In this document: one piece after another, positions 48,371-60,800 of the stretch
Layout of the letters: the number at the start of each line of letters is the position of its first letter
How positions within the stretch are numbered: position 1 is the first letter of the stretch
Source: Lithobates sylvaticus
Taxonomy: Eukaryota > Chordata > Amphibia > Anura > Ranidae
Length of the DNA stretch: 64,000 nucleotides
NCBI GenBank assembly: GCA_028564925.1
Contig: CM053032.1
Coordinates: 122,531,490-122,595,489, forward strand
Direction of reading: 5' to 3'
Translations under genes and position numbers: made by a program
The notes under the pieces: model-generated
Database searches by the model: none
The model's input: the letters and a program-made list of their open reading frames with translations, nothing else
What the model was told of the DNA's origin: nothing

Positions 48371-51300
48371 AAGTTAGAAGGCTGGCCACAGGGGGCCCTG
48401 TCTGTCCACCTACCACTTCTCCTGGTCTCATCCCGCATGGTCGAGGGGGCCGCCGCCCGCTTCTCCTAGTGCTCACGCCGGGGGGGGCTGTCCGTTCGTC
48501 CACCTACCACTTCTCCTCGGCTCATCCCGCATGGTCGGGGAGTGGGCCACTGCCCGCTTCTCCCTGTGCTCAGAGCGGAAGCACGGTCGGCCAGGAATCT
48601 GATGGGGGTTCACCTCTCCAGTTCCTTGTTTCTGATTCAGCGGGGGGGGGTGCTGGATGCCTCTCTGTTCATCCTTTGCTGGGGCATCAGGGTCAGAGGA
48701 GTGGGACACCATAATTGTTCAGGTGTCAGCATTCCTAGTTGTTCTGACAACATGGTCAGTCATTACCTTCAGGCACCAGGCGGGAGCTCTAAGATCCCAG
48801 GTCCACCAACGGTGGGGGGGGTCTGAGATTTCTCAGGGGAGCTGGGCAGTTTCACATGCAGGAGGGTTTGCTTGCGTTCATCTTTGCAGTCCAGGTCGCT
48901 GTAGGTTTGGGGTCTGATTGCCTGTTGTTCAAGCTGGGGGGGGGGGTCTGGTCGACAATTCAGCTCCATTATCAGTCATTTATTGCGTTAAATGCATTTT
49001 GTCATAGCATCCTGTTACGCATTTCAGCCTCTGCTTTTCTGCCATTAGCGTGTCTGTCATAGCATTTCTGTCATAACGTTTCTGTCCCAGCGTTGCTGCC
49101 ATTAGCATTTCTGTCATAACGTTTCTGTCCTAGCATTCTGTCATAGCGTTTCTGTCATAGCGTTTCTGTCCCAGTGTTTATGCCGTTAGCATTTCTGTCA
49201 TAAACTATTCTGTCATAGCGTTTCTGCCATTAGCGTGTCTGTCTTAGCGTTTCTGACACATCATTTCTGTCATAGCGTTTCTGTCAAAGCATTTCTGTCA
49301 TAGCGTTTCTGTGTAGCGTTTTTGTCATAGCCTCTGCCATAGCGTGTCTGTCCCAGCATGTCTCTCAGAGCGTGTCTGTCAGAGCATTTCTGTCATAGCG
49401 TTTCTGTCATATCATTCTGCCATAGCGGTTCTGCCATAGCGTTCCTGTCACAACGTTTCTGTCATGGCATTTCTGCCTTAACGTTTTCTGTCATAGCGTT
49501 TCTACCACAGCGTTTCTGCCATAGTGTTCAGTCTCAGCATTCCTGTCTGAGCATTTCTGCCATAGCGTTCCTGCCATAGCATCTCTGTTATAGCATCTCT
49601 GTCATAGCGTTTCAGTCACAACATTTCTGTCTCAGCGTTTCTGCCATAGCGTGTCAGTCTCAGCGTTCGATCTGCGTCCAGTCTCAGCGCTCTGCCATTG
49701 CTGTTCTGCCATTGCTGTTCTGCCATTGAGTTTCTGCCATAGTATCTCTGTCATAGCAGGTTCTGTCTCAGCACATGGTGTCGTAGCATATCAGTGCCAC
49801 GCAGTCACAGCATATACACCGGTAGCTGTTTCATCTTCGTTGGTTGCCATGTCTCATCATACATTCATTCATGTTTTCTTTGTAACCTGGGTTAGTTAGC
49901 TAGTGCTCACATCTGTCATGTCTACAGATCTATATGGGCTGAGGTTTTGTTTTTAAATGATTGTTGACCACAATCTTCTCGCCCGTATACCATATGTCAT
50001 ACGATGCACATTTCATTCATTACACCTGTACGACTACCCATCATGGTCTGTGGGTGCATTAGCCGTGAGGGTTCAGTTAATTACCTGTCTCTGCATGGCA
50101 GGTTACTCAGGCTCACTACCATTTAGACTACGGTGGGGGGCTGTCATCAGGTTCATTCACGTGCTGTGGTTTTGTCATTGCTGATCTGGTTCTCACACAT
50201 AGATAGGCACAGAGGGAAGTTGTTCTCATGTCTGGTTGTCTGTTGTCATTTTCTCTGTTCTGTGTTTCCTCAGGTTGGGCTTTCCGCACGTTTCTGAAAT
50301 GTCAAATTCACGTTCATCCCTTCAACCACGTGGGGGTTTAGAGTAAGGTAGCACCCGTCATCAAGGAGTCAGTCAATGCTTCAGCACTCTGCGGAGTTTG
50401 TCTCAGGGGACGGCGGTACGCTTTGGATTGTGTCCTATTTCGTCCCAGCACTCTCATCTACCAGCATGGTACATGTTCTTGGCATTATCCTTAAATGCAG
50501 ATTTATGTGGGCCTTACATGCTCTCCACGACCTGGTACAGTTGCAAGTCAGGATGGAGGTGTTCGTTGCTTGTGTGGTCAGAGGCAGGGTGTCGGTGTAC
50601 CTCCGGCTCTTCTTACATTCCTGCAGGCTTTCAGGCAATGTCAATGTGTCTGAGCCAAGTATGTTGCTTGCCAGGGGCCAGAATCTCCCATCCCCAGTCC
50701 TCAGACAGCCCTGCTGAAGTATTTTCCATGCCTGCTCATCACTTTTCTCATCAGGTTCTTTGTTTGTTGGCTTCAGCAGACATCAAGTTACTGGAGGCAG
50801 CAATTTCCAGGGGTGCTTGGTCTAGTTTCTGTACCTTTGTTCTGGAGGTAGGGGGCCGGGCCACCAAGGTGCCCAGGGGCAAGTGTCCAATTCGCCCAGG
50901 GATTTATAGTCTCCCTCAGGGTTGTGGGCTGAGCCATGTCCCCGTCACGGTCCACAAGTGGTAGGTTTGGGCCAAACGTCTTCATGATTCTGGGCTCCAC
51001 TCTCTTGCTTAGGATGTTGCCTGGAGAACTGCTCAGGTACGTCAGACCAGTCATCTTTTTCACGATTCCCAGTCTGTTCCGGGGGGGGGGGGCTCACAGT
51101 CCCTTTGGGTATGTGGAATGATGGCATGAGACTCGTTCCCTGGGATGGAGTCCGGCCATTTTCTTCTGGTCAGGACTCAGATTCGGTTGTCAGGTTACAA
51201 GCAGAAGCATGACCCAATTATTTAGTGTGGGACCAGTGCTGGGTGTCTAGTATGGTTTCTCCATGTTTACCGATGCATTTTGCCACAACCCATTGGCCTA

Positions 51301-52020
51301 TCCTCCAACACGATCATACATATCTATCAGGTATCCAGCACTTCAGACCCCTGCAAACTCCTCTCAGTTCGTTCATTTTTGCAGCTTACCCTCTCAGACT
51401 TCCCCACACTGTGGATAGTCATTCAGACCAGGGTTTGTAGGTGTTTTACAGGGCCACTTAACTGATGTCCATTTGAAGTATTCGATCTTCTCTGCAAGTT
51501 TCGCAGGGGCTCCTCGGGTCAGCCCTTGCTCTATTTTTCCCGTTGTATCCTCTCAAATACAACAGTACGTTCTCATGGCTGCGTCTCCCGGATATTAGGT
51601 TTAATCCATCATGTACGGGACATTAATTGGGTTCTGAGCAGTTGCTTGGGTTCCAAACAGGGGGTCCATTATTATTAATTCATGGGACGCTGGTTTCCCT
51701 CCTGTTATAGCTGATGCATGCCGGATCCGTATACTGAAGCTATCCGGGTGTGCGCTTCTCCACTAGACAGATTGTTACCACCCTTCATCATAGTTTCTTA
51801 TTACACCTACTTTTGTGTCTTTTTGCCCTCTTTCAGGCTGACTGACCAGCTAGGCCAAGGCACACCTCAGGCCTTGGTAGTTAGGGTATCACATTTCCAA
51901 GTGAAGACTCTGACTACAAGTTAGAAGGCTGGCTGCATGCCAGCCTGTATTTGTGGGAGGAGTCTGAGGGGTATATATCCCTCCTCCTCTGTCGGAGCCT
52001 GCGTCGGCCCACCCACCCGT
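48371..52020 (+). mobile_element. Tyrosine-recombinase element fossil (Ngaro- or Crypton-like)
   Basis: A 16-bp string AAGTTAGAAGGCTGGC is present at 48371-48386 and 51918-51933. Between them are a 14-bp minisatellite and, in the last 1.3 kb, remnants resembling a tyrosine recombinase. The remnants are LLEAAISRGAW near 50790, a TYLSGIQHF-like block near 51330 and a GRW...CY-like C-terminal block near 51690. I cannot identify an RT, so Ngaro versus Crypton is open. The 16-bp repeats could be split direct repeats of the Ngaro type or a target duplication. The element is broken in many places. Confidence 0.5.
49010..49770 (+). repeat. 14-bp minisatellite TCTGTCATAGCGTT
   Basis: About fifty diverged units of TCTGTCATAGCGTT and variants (TCTGCCATAGCGTT, TCTGTCCCAGCGTT). 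It lies inside the tyrosine-recombinase element. No gene. Confidence 0.93.
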
Positions 52021-52023
52021 TTC

Positions 52024-52408
52024 CGTCAGAGTCTCCGACAGAAAAAATTTGAGAGCAGGATCTAAAATTTTCCGACGACAAAATACGATCTGACTTTTTC
52101 CAATCGTGTGTAGAGAATTCCGACGCACAAAGTGCCACACATGCTCAGAAGAAATTTGGAGACGAAAGCTATTGGCTACTGCCCTGTACGTAGTCCCATC
52201 GTGCGTTTTGTTACTTCAGAATTTTGTGGTCAGAATGTCCGACTGTGTGTACGGGGCATAACACGAAATCAGCAGAAGGGTCACTACTTTCGTAATTGTT
52301 GGCCAACATTTGTGTGACTGTGTGTATGCAAGACAAGTTGGAGCCAACGCCCTTCGGACAAAATTCCACAGATTTGTTGGCCAACAATCCGATCGTGTGT
52401 ACGAGGCA
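52024..52408. mobile_element. Palindromic MITE, same family as 47058-47340
   Basis: Contains TTTGAGAGCAGGATC, AAATTTTCCGACGACAAAAT, CCAATCGTGTGTAGAGAATTC and GTGTGTACGGGGCATAA, and ends near GATCGTGTGTACGAGGCATAA. It shares CAATCGTGTGTA and CCGACGCACAAAGT-like strings with the first copy. Two GGGGCATAA/GAGGCATAA ends (52254-52262, 52402-52410) suggest one MITE inserted in or tandem with another. Confidence 0.65.
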
Positions 52409-52409
52409 T

Positions 52410-52940
52410 AAGCATATTTTTGACATTTGTTGCTTACAAGTTAAAATCCGTATTTTTTGCTAGAAAATTATTTAGAACCCTCAAACATTATATATATATA
52501 TTTTTTAGCAGAGACCCTAGAGAATAAAATGCTGATTGTTGCAATATTTTATGTCACACGATATTTGTGCAGCTGTCTTTCAAATGCAATTTTTTGGATA
52601 TCGTGAAAGATGATGTTACGCCAAGTAAATAGATACCTAACATGTCATGCTTTGAAATTGTGCACACTCGTAGAATGGCGACAAACTACGGTACCTAAAA
52701 ATCTCCATAGGCGGCGATTACATTTTTTTTTTTTTTACGGTTACCAGGTTAGAGTTACAGAGGAGGTCTTTTGGCAGAATTATTGCTCTCACTCTGACAA
52801 TCGTGGCGATACATCACATGTGTGATTTGAACACTGTGTACATTTGCGGGTGTGACTTACGTATGCGTTTTATTTGCTGCACGCGGGGAGGGGGCGTTTA
52901 AAAAAAAAATACATTTGTATTATGTGTATGTACATGTATT
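52410..52940. other. Unassigned AT-rich sequence, probably interior of a TTAA-type element
   Basis: No gene seen. The style (AGCAGAGACCCTAGAGAATAAAATGCTG..., ATGTCACACGATATTTGTGCAGC, GAAATTGTGCACACTCGT) resembles repeat interiors associated with the TTAA family, but I find no ends. Confidence 0.35.
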
Positions 52941-53531
52941 TTATATTTTTACATTTTTTTTACATTGTCCCATTGTCTGTGTATATCTGTCTGAAAGGTA
53001 GTAAATCCAAAGATTGGGGATACCCAGTCCTCCATTTGATTGAGGTCTAAACATCAATGAATATCCAAATCTGGATTTTCTGTCGTTCCATATAAATTTG
53101 TTTATCTCTCTCTGTAAAGAATCCACCCTGTTTTTTGGAATCAACACAGGGAGAGCTCTAAAAATGAATAGTAGTTTTGGTAGTATAACCATCTTGGTTG
53201 CTTCTATTCTGCCCATAAACGTGATATGATAGGTTGACCAAGATTTAGGGAGGTTTCTAATGTTTTGGAAAAATCTGGGGTAGTTAGATAAATATAGGGA
53301 ATTATATAATGGAGTAATATGGATACCTAAATATCTGAAAGAATTTGTGCACCATTGAAATGTAAATTTTTCTTTCAATGTGGCAGTCAGGTTAAGGGGA
53401 CAATTAATTGGTAGAGCTGAACATTTGGATAAATTTATGCTTAGTCCAGTAAGGTCATGAAATGTGTCTAAAGTCATTCGAAATTTACAATCTACCACCC
53501 GATCACTCGCCATCGCCACACAGGATGGCAC
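52941..53531 (-). pseudogene. L1 ORF2 RT C-terminal fragment, minus strand
   Basis: 196-residue open frame reading DTFHDLTGLSINLSKCSAL, NSFRYLGIHITPLYNSLY, MGRIEATKMVILPKLLFIF, RALPVLIPKN and INKFIWNDRKSRFGYSL. This is the standard thumb/C-terminal block of Tx1/L1 ORF2. The N- and C-terminal parts are absent, so it is a fragment. It lies in opposite orientation to the adjacent L1 ORF1 piece. Confidence 0.88.
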
Positions 53532-53911
53532 TCTACAAGATCGAGGATCAAGAGAACCGTAACAGGAGGAATAATATCCGCATTTGAGGCCTCCCGGCGG
53601 CCACGGGAATGAGGACTTACTACCGCGGTATCTTTAATGGCCTACTAGGCCAGGCTCCGGATCACCCTCTGAAAATTGATCGCGTGCATAGAGCCCTTTG
53701 CCCGCGCAATCTCTCAACAGATACCCCTGGGATGTGATCTGCAGGGTGCATTACTTTGAGGAGAAGGAACGCATTATGCAAAAGGTCAGATCCACAGCAC
53801 CTTTGGATTTCGATGGAGCGACACTATCATTCTTCCCCGACCTAGCCAGGGAGACGCTGGAACGGCGTAGGGCCCTGCGCCCACTGACTGAGATGCTACG
53901 GACAGCCTCCA
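53522..53911 (+). pseudogene. L1 (copy 1) ORF1, middle part
   Basis: Reads ENRNRRNNIRI, then a stop and GLP, then IDRVHRAL near 53680 and, in another frame, LDFDGATLSFFPDLARETLERRRALRPL. This is the end of the coiled coil plus the RRM of L1 ORF1, and it parallels NRSRRNNLRIRGLP and FDRVHRAL in the younger L1 of this window. It is cut at TTAA (53912-53915) by the TTAA-flanked element and resumes at 63558. Confidence 0.88.
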
Positions 53912-53919
53912 TTAACCAC

Positions 53920-54177
53920 TTCACATCTGGCCGTAGCCGAATGACGGCCACAGCGCGGATGTGAAATCCCGGGAGGACGTCATATGACGGCCTCCCCTTT
54001 CCTCGTTCCCTGTGCGCGCTCACGAGCGCACAGCAGGGAAATTCTGTGTTGGCCGTGTCCCTCGGACACGGCCAATCACAGATTGCTGTAAACGGCCAAT
54101 CACAGCAGCGGTTTACAGCGCGATCGCCCTGGCCAATGAGAGATGATCTCATATGTAAACATATGAGATCATCTCTC
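53920..54177. repeat. Run of six consecutive hairpins
   Basis: TTCACATC/GATGTGAA with inner TGGCCGT/ACGGCCA (53920-53965); GGGAGG/CCTCCC around CGTCATATGACG (53971-53996); a TTCCCTG...CAGGGAA hairpin (54006-54040); a perfect 12-bp TTGGCCGTGTCC stem (54049-54075); GCTGTAAAC/GTTTACAGC (54085-54119); and a perfect 19-bp stem starting GAGAGATGATCTC (54138-54177). Confidence 0.88.
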
Positions 54178-54184
54178 AGCGCCG

Positions 54185-54470
54185 CTCCCCCTCCTCACGT
54201 GTCATCAGTGCCACGTATTAGTGCCGTCTGTCATCAGTGCCACGTATTAGTGCCATCTCTCATCAGTGTCACACATTAGTGCCACGTGATATCAGTGCCA
54301 TGTATGAGTGCCATCTCTCATCAGTGCCACATATTAGTGCCATCTGTCATCAGTGTCACGTGTCATCAGTGCCCCGTATTAGTACCATCTGTCATCAGTG
54401 CCACGTCAGTGTCACATGTCATCAGTGCCACGTCAGTGTCACGTGTCATCAGTGTCACGTGTCATTGTCC
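54185..54470. repeat. Minisatellite of GTCATCAGTGCCACGTATTAGTGCC type
   Basis: About eleven units of variable length built from TCATCAGTGCCA and CGTATTAGTGCCATCT blocks. It occupies the same relative position as the 21-bp minisatellite in the other TTAA element. Confidence 0.9.
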
Positions 54471-54794
54471 TGGTGCTCCAGGGCCTTCAAAAGTGTAGTA
54501 GGTAGTCAACAATTTAGATGTGTAATTTATGCTCCTAGAACACGTGATGGCGCTCCCTGCATGTTGGGTCTCTCTAGGTGGCCAGGCTGTGTAAAAGTCC
54601 CACATATGTGGTATCGTAATAATCAGGAGGAGTAGCAGAATTTATTTTGGGGTGTCATTTGTGGTATACACATGCCATGTGAGAGAAATAACCTATTACA
54701 ATGACAATTTTGTAGAAAAAAAATAAAAAATAAAAAAAATAATTCGTTTTGCAAAGAATTGTGGGAAAAAATGACAACATCAAAAAACTCACCA
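54471..54794. other. Middle of the TTAA element before the L1
   Basis: Non-coding. It includes an A-rich stretch (54715-54745) and ends in AAAAAACTCACCA, the left target duplication of the L1. Confidence 0.7.
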
Positions 54795-54905
54795 AGGGGG
54801 CGTGGCTTGGACATGGCGGAGTGAAGAAGCTCATGGCTAGAGCTCCCGACTCCCGACTCGCCTAAAACGGCTATTGAACCACTTTAACAATTCTTTCAAC
54901 CTGCC

Positions 54906-56081
54906 ATGCCATACAGGAGGAAAAGGCAACTCAGGGGATCATCCAGAGCTAACCCAGCGGCTTCAATCAGCAGATTTCTCCGACAACAGGCCCCGGTGGC
55001 AGCAAGTCAAGCTACAACACGTGAGGGAAGAGGGCCGGTAGTCTCTCCCGCCATATCCATGGCTGCCTCACGGAGCCAGGCTCCAAACTCACTAGAGGGG
55101 ACACCCTCACTTTTAACACCTGGGAGCCCGAGCGGGTCGGAGGACTCAGCAGGATCGCGGCAGGATCCCACGGGGTCGCGACAAGCCGATACGGACATCA
55201 GGGCCCTGCTACTGGCATTGCCGACGAAAGCCGACATAGAGGCCATGATGAAACAAAATGGAAGAACAACATCGCAAAGATATCCACGAACTCCGAGCAG
55301 AGGTACACACCATAGATGATAGACTATCATAGATGATAGACTATGCACGGAAGAAGCAGAGGTGAGCTCTCTGGGGCTCCGGGTCGCCCAATTGGAGAGG
55401 GGGCAAGTGGCCTTTCAGGAACGACTAGCAGAGCTGCAGCTTCAGGCGGAAGATTTCGAAAACCGCAGCCGGAGGAACAATCTCCGGATCCGAGGACTGC
55501 CTGAGGCGATGGGACCGGAGAACCTCCAGGAGTCGATATTGGCGATCGTCCTGCGCCCTAATCCTCCTGCCTCGCTGGAGTTCGACAGGGTACACCGCGC
55601 GCTGGGACCCAGGTCACAAGATCCAGATCGTCCCCAGGATGTAATATGCCGCCTCCTTCGTTACTCTCAGAAAGAACTGGTGCTCCGGGCAGCTCGAGCC
55701 AGAGACCAGATAGACTTCGACGGAGCTCTTATAACTATTTTCCCGGATGTCTCGAGGGCAACACTGCAACGTCGGGCCATGCTAAAGCCACTACTTGAAA
55801 AGCTGAGAAGGGCAGAGCTGCCATACCACTGGGGCTTTCCGCTGCAGCTGACGATTCATAGGGGAAGTTCATCCTTCACCCTGCGGCACCATGCAGACCT
55901 CCCGGATCTATTCTCCTTCTTGGATATGGCTCCTATCTCCCTGCCTGACTGGTTGCAGCCGTTACCGACGAGAGAAAACAGACCTGCACCCCGAGTTCCT
56001 GGAGCAGGACTACCACGCCGGTCATCGAGATGGAGAAGAGGAGATCAGCTACTAGCAACCGCTCAAGACCCTGAGATGTGA
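54906..56081 (+). pseudogene. L1 ORF1 protein, with a locally shifted frame
   Basis: ATG 54906 starts MPYRRKRQLRGSSRANPAA, a basic N-terminus, then a Ser/Gly-rich segment to KADIEAMMKQ. There follow a coiled coil (LGLRVAQLERGQVAFQERL), the NRSRRNNLRIRGLPE block, FDRVHRALGPR (RRM) and DFDGALITIFPDVSRATL...WGFPLQLTIHRG (C-terminal domain). An extra A in AAACAAAATGG (55251-55261) shifts the frame, and a stop follows at 55319. A perfect 17-bp tandem duplication (55311-55327, 55328-55344) restores the original frame (1+17=18). The ORF1 role as nucleic-acid chaperone is known for the family. Confidence 0.88.
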
Positions 56082-57876
56082 TCCCTAGGATATTGATTAG
56101 TGAGTGAATTTCCATCTTGTTCCGGTCCCGCACATGACCCGCATTGTGGTTTGTTCCCCACTGTTGCCCAGGTCCCGACAGCATGCCTGCAGATATGGGG
56201 GGGGGGTCCACTGGAGGGGTGGCGGGCGGCCTCTCCCCCCCTCTCCTTTCTTCCTGGTACTCTCTAGCGATATGTGCAATGCCACAGTGACCCGGGCAGA
56301 TGACGTGTGCTCCATCCTTTTTTCTACACAATTGCCAAAATAGCATGGAATAATGAGGGAAGAGTACCCTTTTCCTTTTTCCCCTCTCTTCCTCCCGGGT
56401 CTGCACCAGCGATCACGTACCCGCGGGGATCTAGTCAAGCACTAAGCTGCCCTGGATGGGGGGGGGGGATGGCATATACATGTTGCTGGACTTTAGCCTA
56501 CCGAACTGGGGGAGTTCGCGGGGGTGGGGTTGGGGGTGGTGGGAGCTGGGTGAAACAGGTATTATTTGTGATGGTTAACGATCTTAAAGTGTTTGAAATG
56601 TATAAGAATTTTTGCAATACATGGGTCTGGCACACACCTAGTACAGTATGATAGGGGTAACAAGGCTGCGTTAGCAATAGGTGGTGGGAAGGAGGCCCCA
56701 AAACACACATTCCAGATAGAGGCAAGTTGGACCAGCCGTCCCCCATCTCTCCCTGCGCCACCTTCCCCGGCATCCGTCTCCTTCCTTCCCCCTTCCGTTC
56801 CTCCTGGCCCGGGTCTACCCTCCCCCTTCCTTTGCCTCTTACAAGTGTCACATCATTTTCTCCCCCCTCCAGCCACGGCCACGCAAACACCCCCGTCCCT
56901 CATTGATGGGTGACCTTTGGTCTTGGCGTGGTAAAGCAGCCTGATTCTAGAGGGGTCTCCCACCTGTGGCAGATAGATGGGTGGATTGGGGGGAGGAGCC
57001 TGGTAGAATGCATCCCAGAAGGGAGGGGTGTACTTCGCGAAGGTATCTCCCAGGAACCAGGGGTGAGATTAACACAGGTTACCGCTGGGTGGGGGGATGT
57101 GGGTTGGTCTGACGGTCTGGTTGGGGTGGTGGGGGGGAGTCCCCCCTGCTATCCGGCGTCACCTTCCCGTCATCGCTCCAGGATAATAGGGCGGGGGGGC
57201 AACATAAAGGGGAACAGGGGTTTGGTTTACAATTATGTGCACCGTGTTCAAGATGGTCCATCCTAACTTGTTTTACGCTTTTTCTCCCTCCTTTTGTTAA
57301 TGGTTTTAGCCTGGGGAAACCAGGTGGTATTGCGTTAAATAAAAAAAATAAAAAAAGATTGTTATGTATCTATTTTTGAGGTTCTAATGGTTCAATATTT
57401 AAATCCAGAGCCAAACAAGGCAAACACTACATTTTGAGTGTTATTTTGGGTCCGGGCTACCGTTTAGGTGGTGTGGAAGCGGGCTTGGCCCTGCGTTCCC
57501 TATGATCTAGAGTGATAAGACCCAGCACACTAAGACTTTTCTGGCTCTGGATACCATAGTATTAGGGTCGGGATAGGGAGCCTCCGACCCCCGCTGTGTC
57601 CAATTACTTTCCCCACTTAGGGTCGTGCCTGTTTGTCAGACTTTCCTTTTGGAGGGTCTCTAGGGCACATTGAGACTAAGTCTCACATACGCCAGTGGCG
57701 TATTAGATTATTGTTATCTACCTCTACTCTCTGTCCCCTTTCTTTCCTGATTTCTAGTTCTTTGTAACCCTACATCTAACACCCCTTTCCTTACCTCCCT
57801 TCCCCTTTTTTTTTTTTTTTTTTTTTTTTTGGCTCTTTCTCCTTTCTCCCTCGGCTCCCCGGTACCTATCACAACC
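56082..57876 (+). other. Long inter-ORF region of the L1
   Basis: About 1.8 kb between the ORFs, with G-runs (56196, 56459, 57126), pyrimidine-rich sequence (56740-56880) and a T-run (57808-57830) just before ORF2. No conserved protein is apparent; the open frames here are Pro/Gly-rich low-complexity sequence. For an L1 this spacer is long. It may carry an internal promoter or a translation-initiation element for ORF2 (inference). Confidence 0.6.
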
Positions 57877-60800
57877 ATGCCGACTAATGATAAGAAGCCT
57901 GTCCGCTTAGTGTCCATTAATGTGAAGGGGCTAAACACCCCAGAGAAGCGTTCCATTGTGCTCGCCAACTTAAAACATATGAAAGCCCACGTGTGTTTCC
58001 TTCAAGAGACACACTTCCGAAAAGACAAAACACCAAGACTCCATGACCGCTTCTTCCCAGAGGTGTATCACGGGTGCTCCTCTGATTCCAAGTCAAAAGG
58101 AGTGAGCATTCTCATACGGGGTAATACCCCTTGGGTCGTAAAGGGGTGTTGGGATGATGCAGAGGGAAGAGCGCTCTTTGTGAAAGGGACTCTTGGAACA
58201 ACTCTGGTGACCTTGGTAAACCTATACCTCCCCAATTCGAACCAGATAGCTTTTCTGGAACGAATTAGTACCAAATTGGGAGACTTTGCGGAAGGAGAAA
58301 TACTCCTGGGAGGGGACCTGAATTTCTCTATGGACCCGTCCATAGATTCATCCAGAAGCACATCTCAGCTTTCCTATGCTGCACTGCAACGCCTCAAGCG
58401 AAATCTATATTCATTCCATTTGATAGATGTATGGCGAGTCCTTCACCCCAACCACAGGGACTATACGTTCTACTCACACCCCCATGATTCTTATACCAGA
58501 ATCGACATGTTCATGGTGCCACAATCGCTCCTGTCCAGGGTCACCTCAGCCTCAATTGGCTCGATCACGTTCTCGGACCATGCACCTGTCTTCATAGAGG
58601 TGGATCTTCTCCAGCCAACTGCGAAACAATGGACGTGGAGACTTAACGATCAGTGTTGGTCATCTTACTTTAAAAAAGTAATTTAGTTAAGTTACAAATT
58701 ACTTCTCCCAAAAAGTAATTGCGTTAGTAACTCAGTTACTACATTGGAAAAGTAATTAGTTACCCAGCAAAGTAACTGACTTTTTTTTCAAAATATTCGA
58801 TACATGTAACTAAGGGGCGGGTCTAGTATTACTGTAACCAGGGGCGCATTTATTATTGTTATATATCGTGTAACCAAGGGGCTGCTCTATTATTACTCTA
58901 ACCAAGGGGCAGATCTGTTATAGCGTGTAAGCAAGGGGCGGGTCTATTATTATTATATCGTGTAAAGGGCGGATGGCTACAGAAGAGGGCGAATGTTAAA
59001 TTAATTGGCAGAGCTCGATATATAACAATAATAATAAATGCGCCCCTTGGTTACAGTAATACTAGACCCGCCCCTTAGTTACACGATAGATGCCCCTTGC
59101 AGAGTAGCACGAGCATCAGGAGCGTGCGGCATCGCCTCGTACAATTACATGTTAACTGCGCCTGCGCGGTGTAGAGTTCACTCAGAGCTGTTTAGGTTCG
59201 GCAATTTTCGGAAGCTCCGTAGTCCTTTTTACTGCGCAAGCGCTGCACCTGCGCAGTACAGGGGGTCCTTATCCGGCGGGGGAACTTTTTTGGCAGGACA
59301 CCGGAATTACACTACTGCCATCTAGTGACGGTAGATGTAATTGGGGTAACTAAGCCAAAGTAATGGAACTGAGTTACCATGAGGGGAAAAGTAATCAGTT
59401 AGATTACTAGTTACCCTCTAAAGTAACTGAGTTACGTAACTCAGTTTATTTTAACTCAGTTACTTACATCACTGTTAACGATACGCTGATACAGACCCCA
59501 GGAGTAGTGACTGAGGTGTCGAGGGAACTTAGACAATACTTTGCTACTAATGTGAGTGAGGAGGTACATCCTTCTATGGTGTGGGAGGCCCACAAAAGCT
59601 ACGTAAGAGGCCTGTTGATTAAAATAGGGTCCCGAATAAAAAAGGACAGAACCCGGCAGATTGTGGACCTTCTGGGAAAGATCAGAACTCTGGAATCTGC
59701 CCATAAACAATCTCTGGCGTCCCAGGCCCTAGTGGAGTTATCCGCCTTGCGAAACCAGCTCCGATCCTTGGCGCTGGTCAAGGCTAAGGAGGCGATCTCG
59801 AAATGCCGACGCTCATTTTATGAACACAGCAACAAATGTGGTAAGATGTTGGCAAGGGCCCTGAGAACCCAGAGAGCCCGCTCATTCATCCCAGAAATGT
59901 TGAACGCCACACACAAGAAAATCCACACCACAGAAGAAATAGCTGCTCTCTTCCGGGATTACTATAAAGATCTATATAATCTACCATCGCCGCAGTCGGA
60001 AACAGAGAGAGCTACTGAAAAAAAGGCAATTCAGGACTATATATGGAAATCAGGCCTCCCACAGATCCCAGAAGAGGACCTGAGCGAATTAGATAAGCAA
60101 ATCTCAGCAGAAGAAGTATCAGTAGCATTGGCCCAAATGAAGCTAGGCAAGGCACCGGGTCCGGACGGGTTCTCCCTCCTGTACTACAGGACTTTCGGAG
60201 ATATACTGACCCCACACTTCCTATCAGCTTACAATGCGGCTGGGGAGGGGACGGTCTTTCCCAAAGATACATTGAGAGCACACATTTCTGTCCTTCCTAA
60301 AGAAGGGAAAGACCCATTACACTGTCAAAATTATAGACCAATATCCCTATTAAATATCGACCTAAATTTTTTTACTAAGATCCTATCTATGCGCCTGATC
60401 CAGTTGATCCCACAATTGATCCATTCCGATCAAGTAGGATTTATCCCATCAAGAGAGGGGCGGGACAACACGACAAAGGCAATTAATCTGATCCAGACGG
60501 CAAAAACGCGGAAAATCCCACTGCTGCTTCTCTCAACAGACGCCGAGAAGGCGTTTGATAGGGTGAGTTGGGCATTCCTATTTGAGACGCTACGGGGCAT
60601 AGGATTAAAGGAAAGAATGATGAGCTGGATTCAGGCCATCTACTCCTACCCCTCGGCCCAGGTTAAAGTCAACGGCCACCTTTCTGACACATTTGCAATA
60701 GCGAATGGAACAAGACAGGGGTGTCCTTTGTCACCACTGATTTTTGTCCTGACCCTCGAACCCTTTCTGCGAACCATTAGAAATAATCCAGACATTGAGG

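Noticed and set aside
50398-50964. 188-residue frame as a stand-alone gene
   Set aside because: Only a short internal block (LLEAAISRG) resembles a recombinase. The rest is Ser/Cys-rich and inside a decayed element.
53751-54635. Open frames in the TTAA element (Cys-His-Gln repeats at 54237-54635)
   Set aside because: Translations of the minisatellite. No zinc-finger spacing holds across the units.
56593-57266. Pro/Gly-rich open frames between the L1 ORFs
   Set aside because: Low-complexity composition from G- and C-runs, with no similarity to known L1 proteins.
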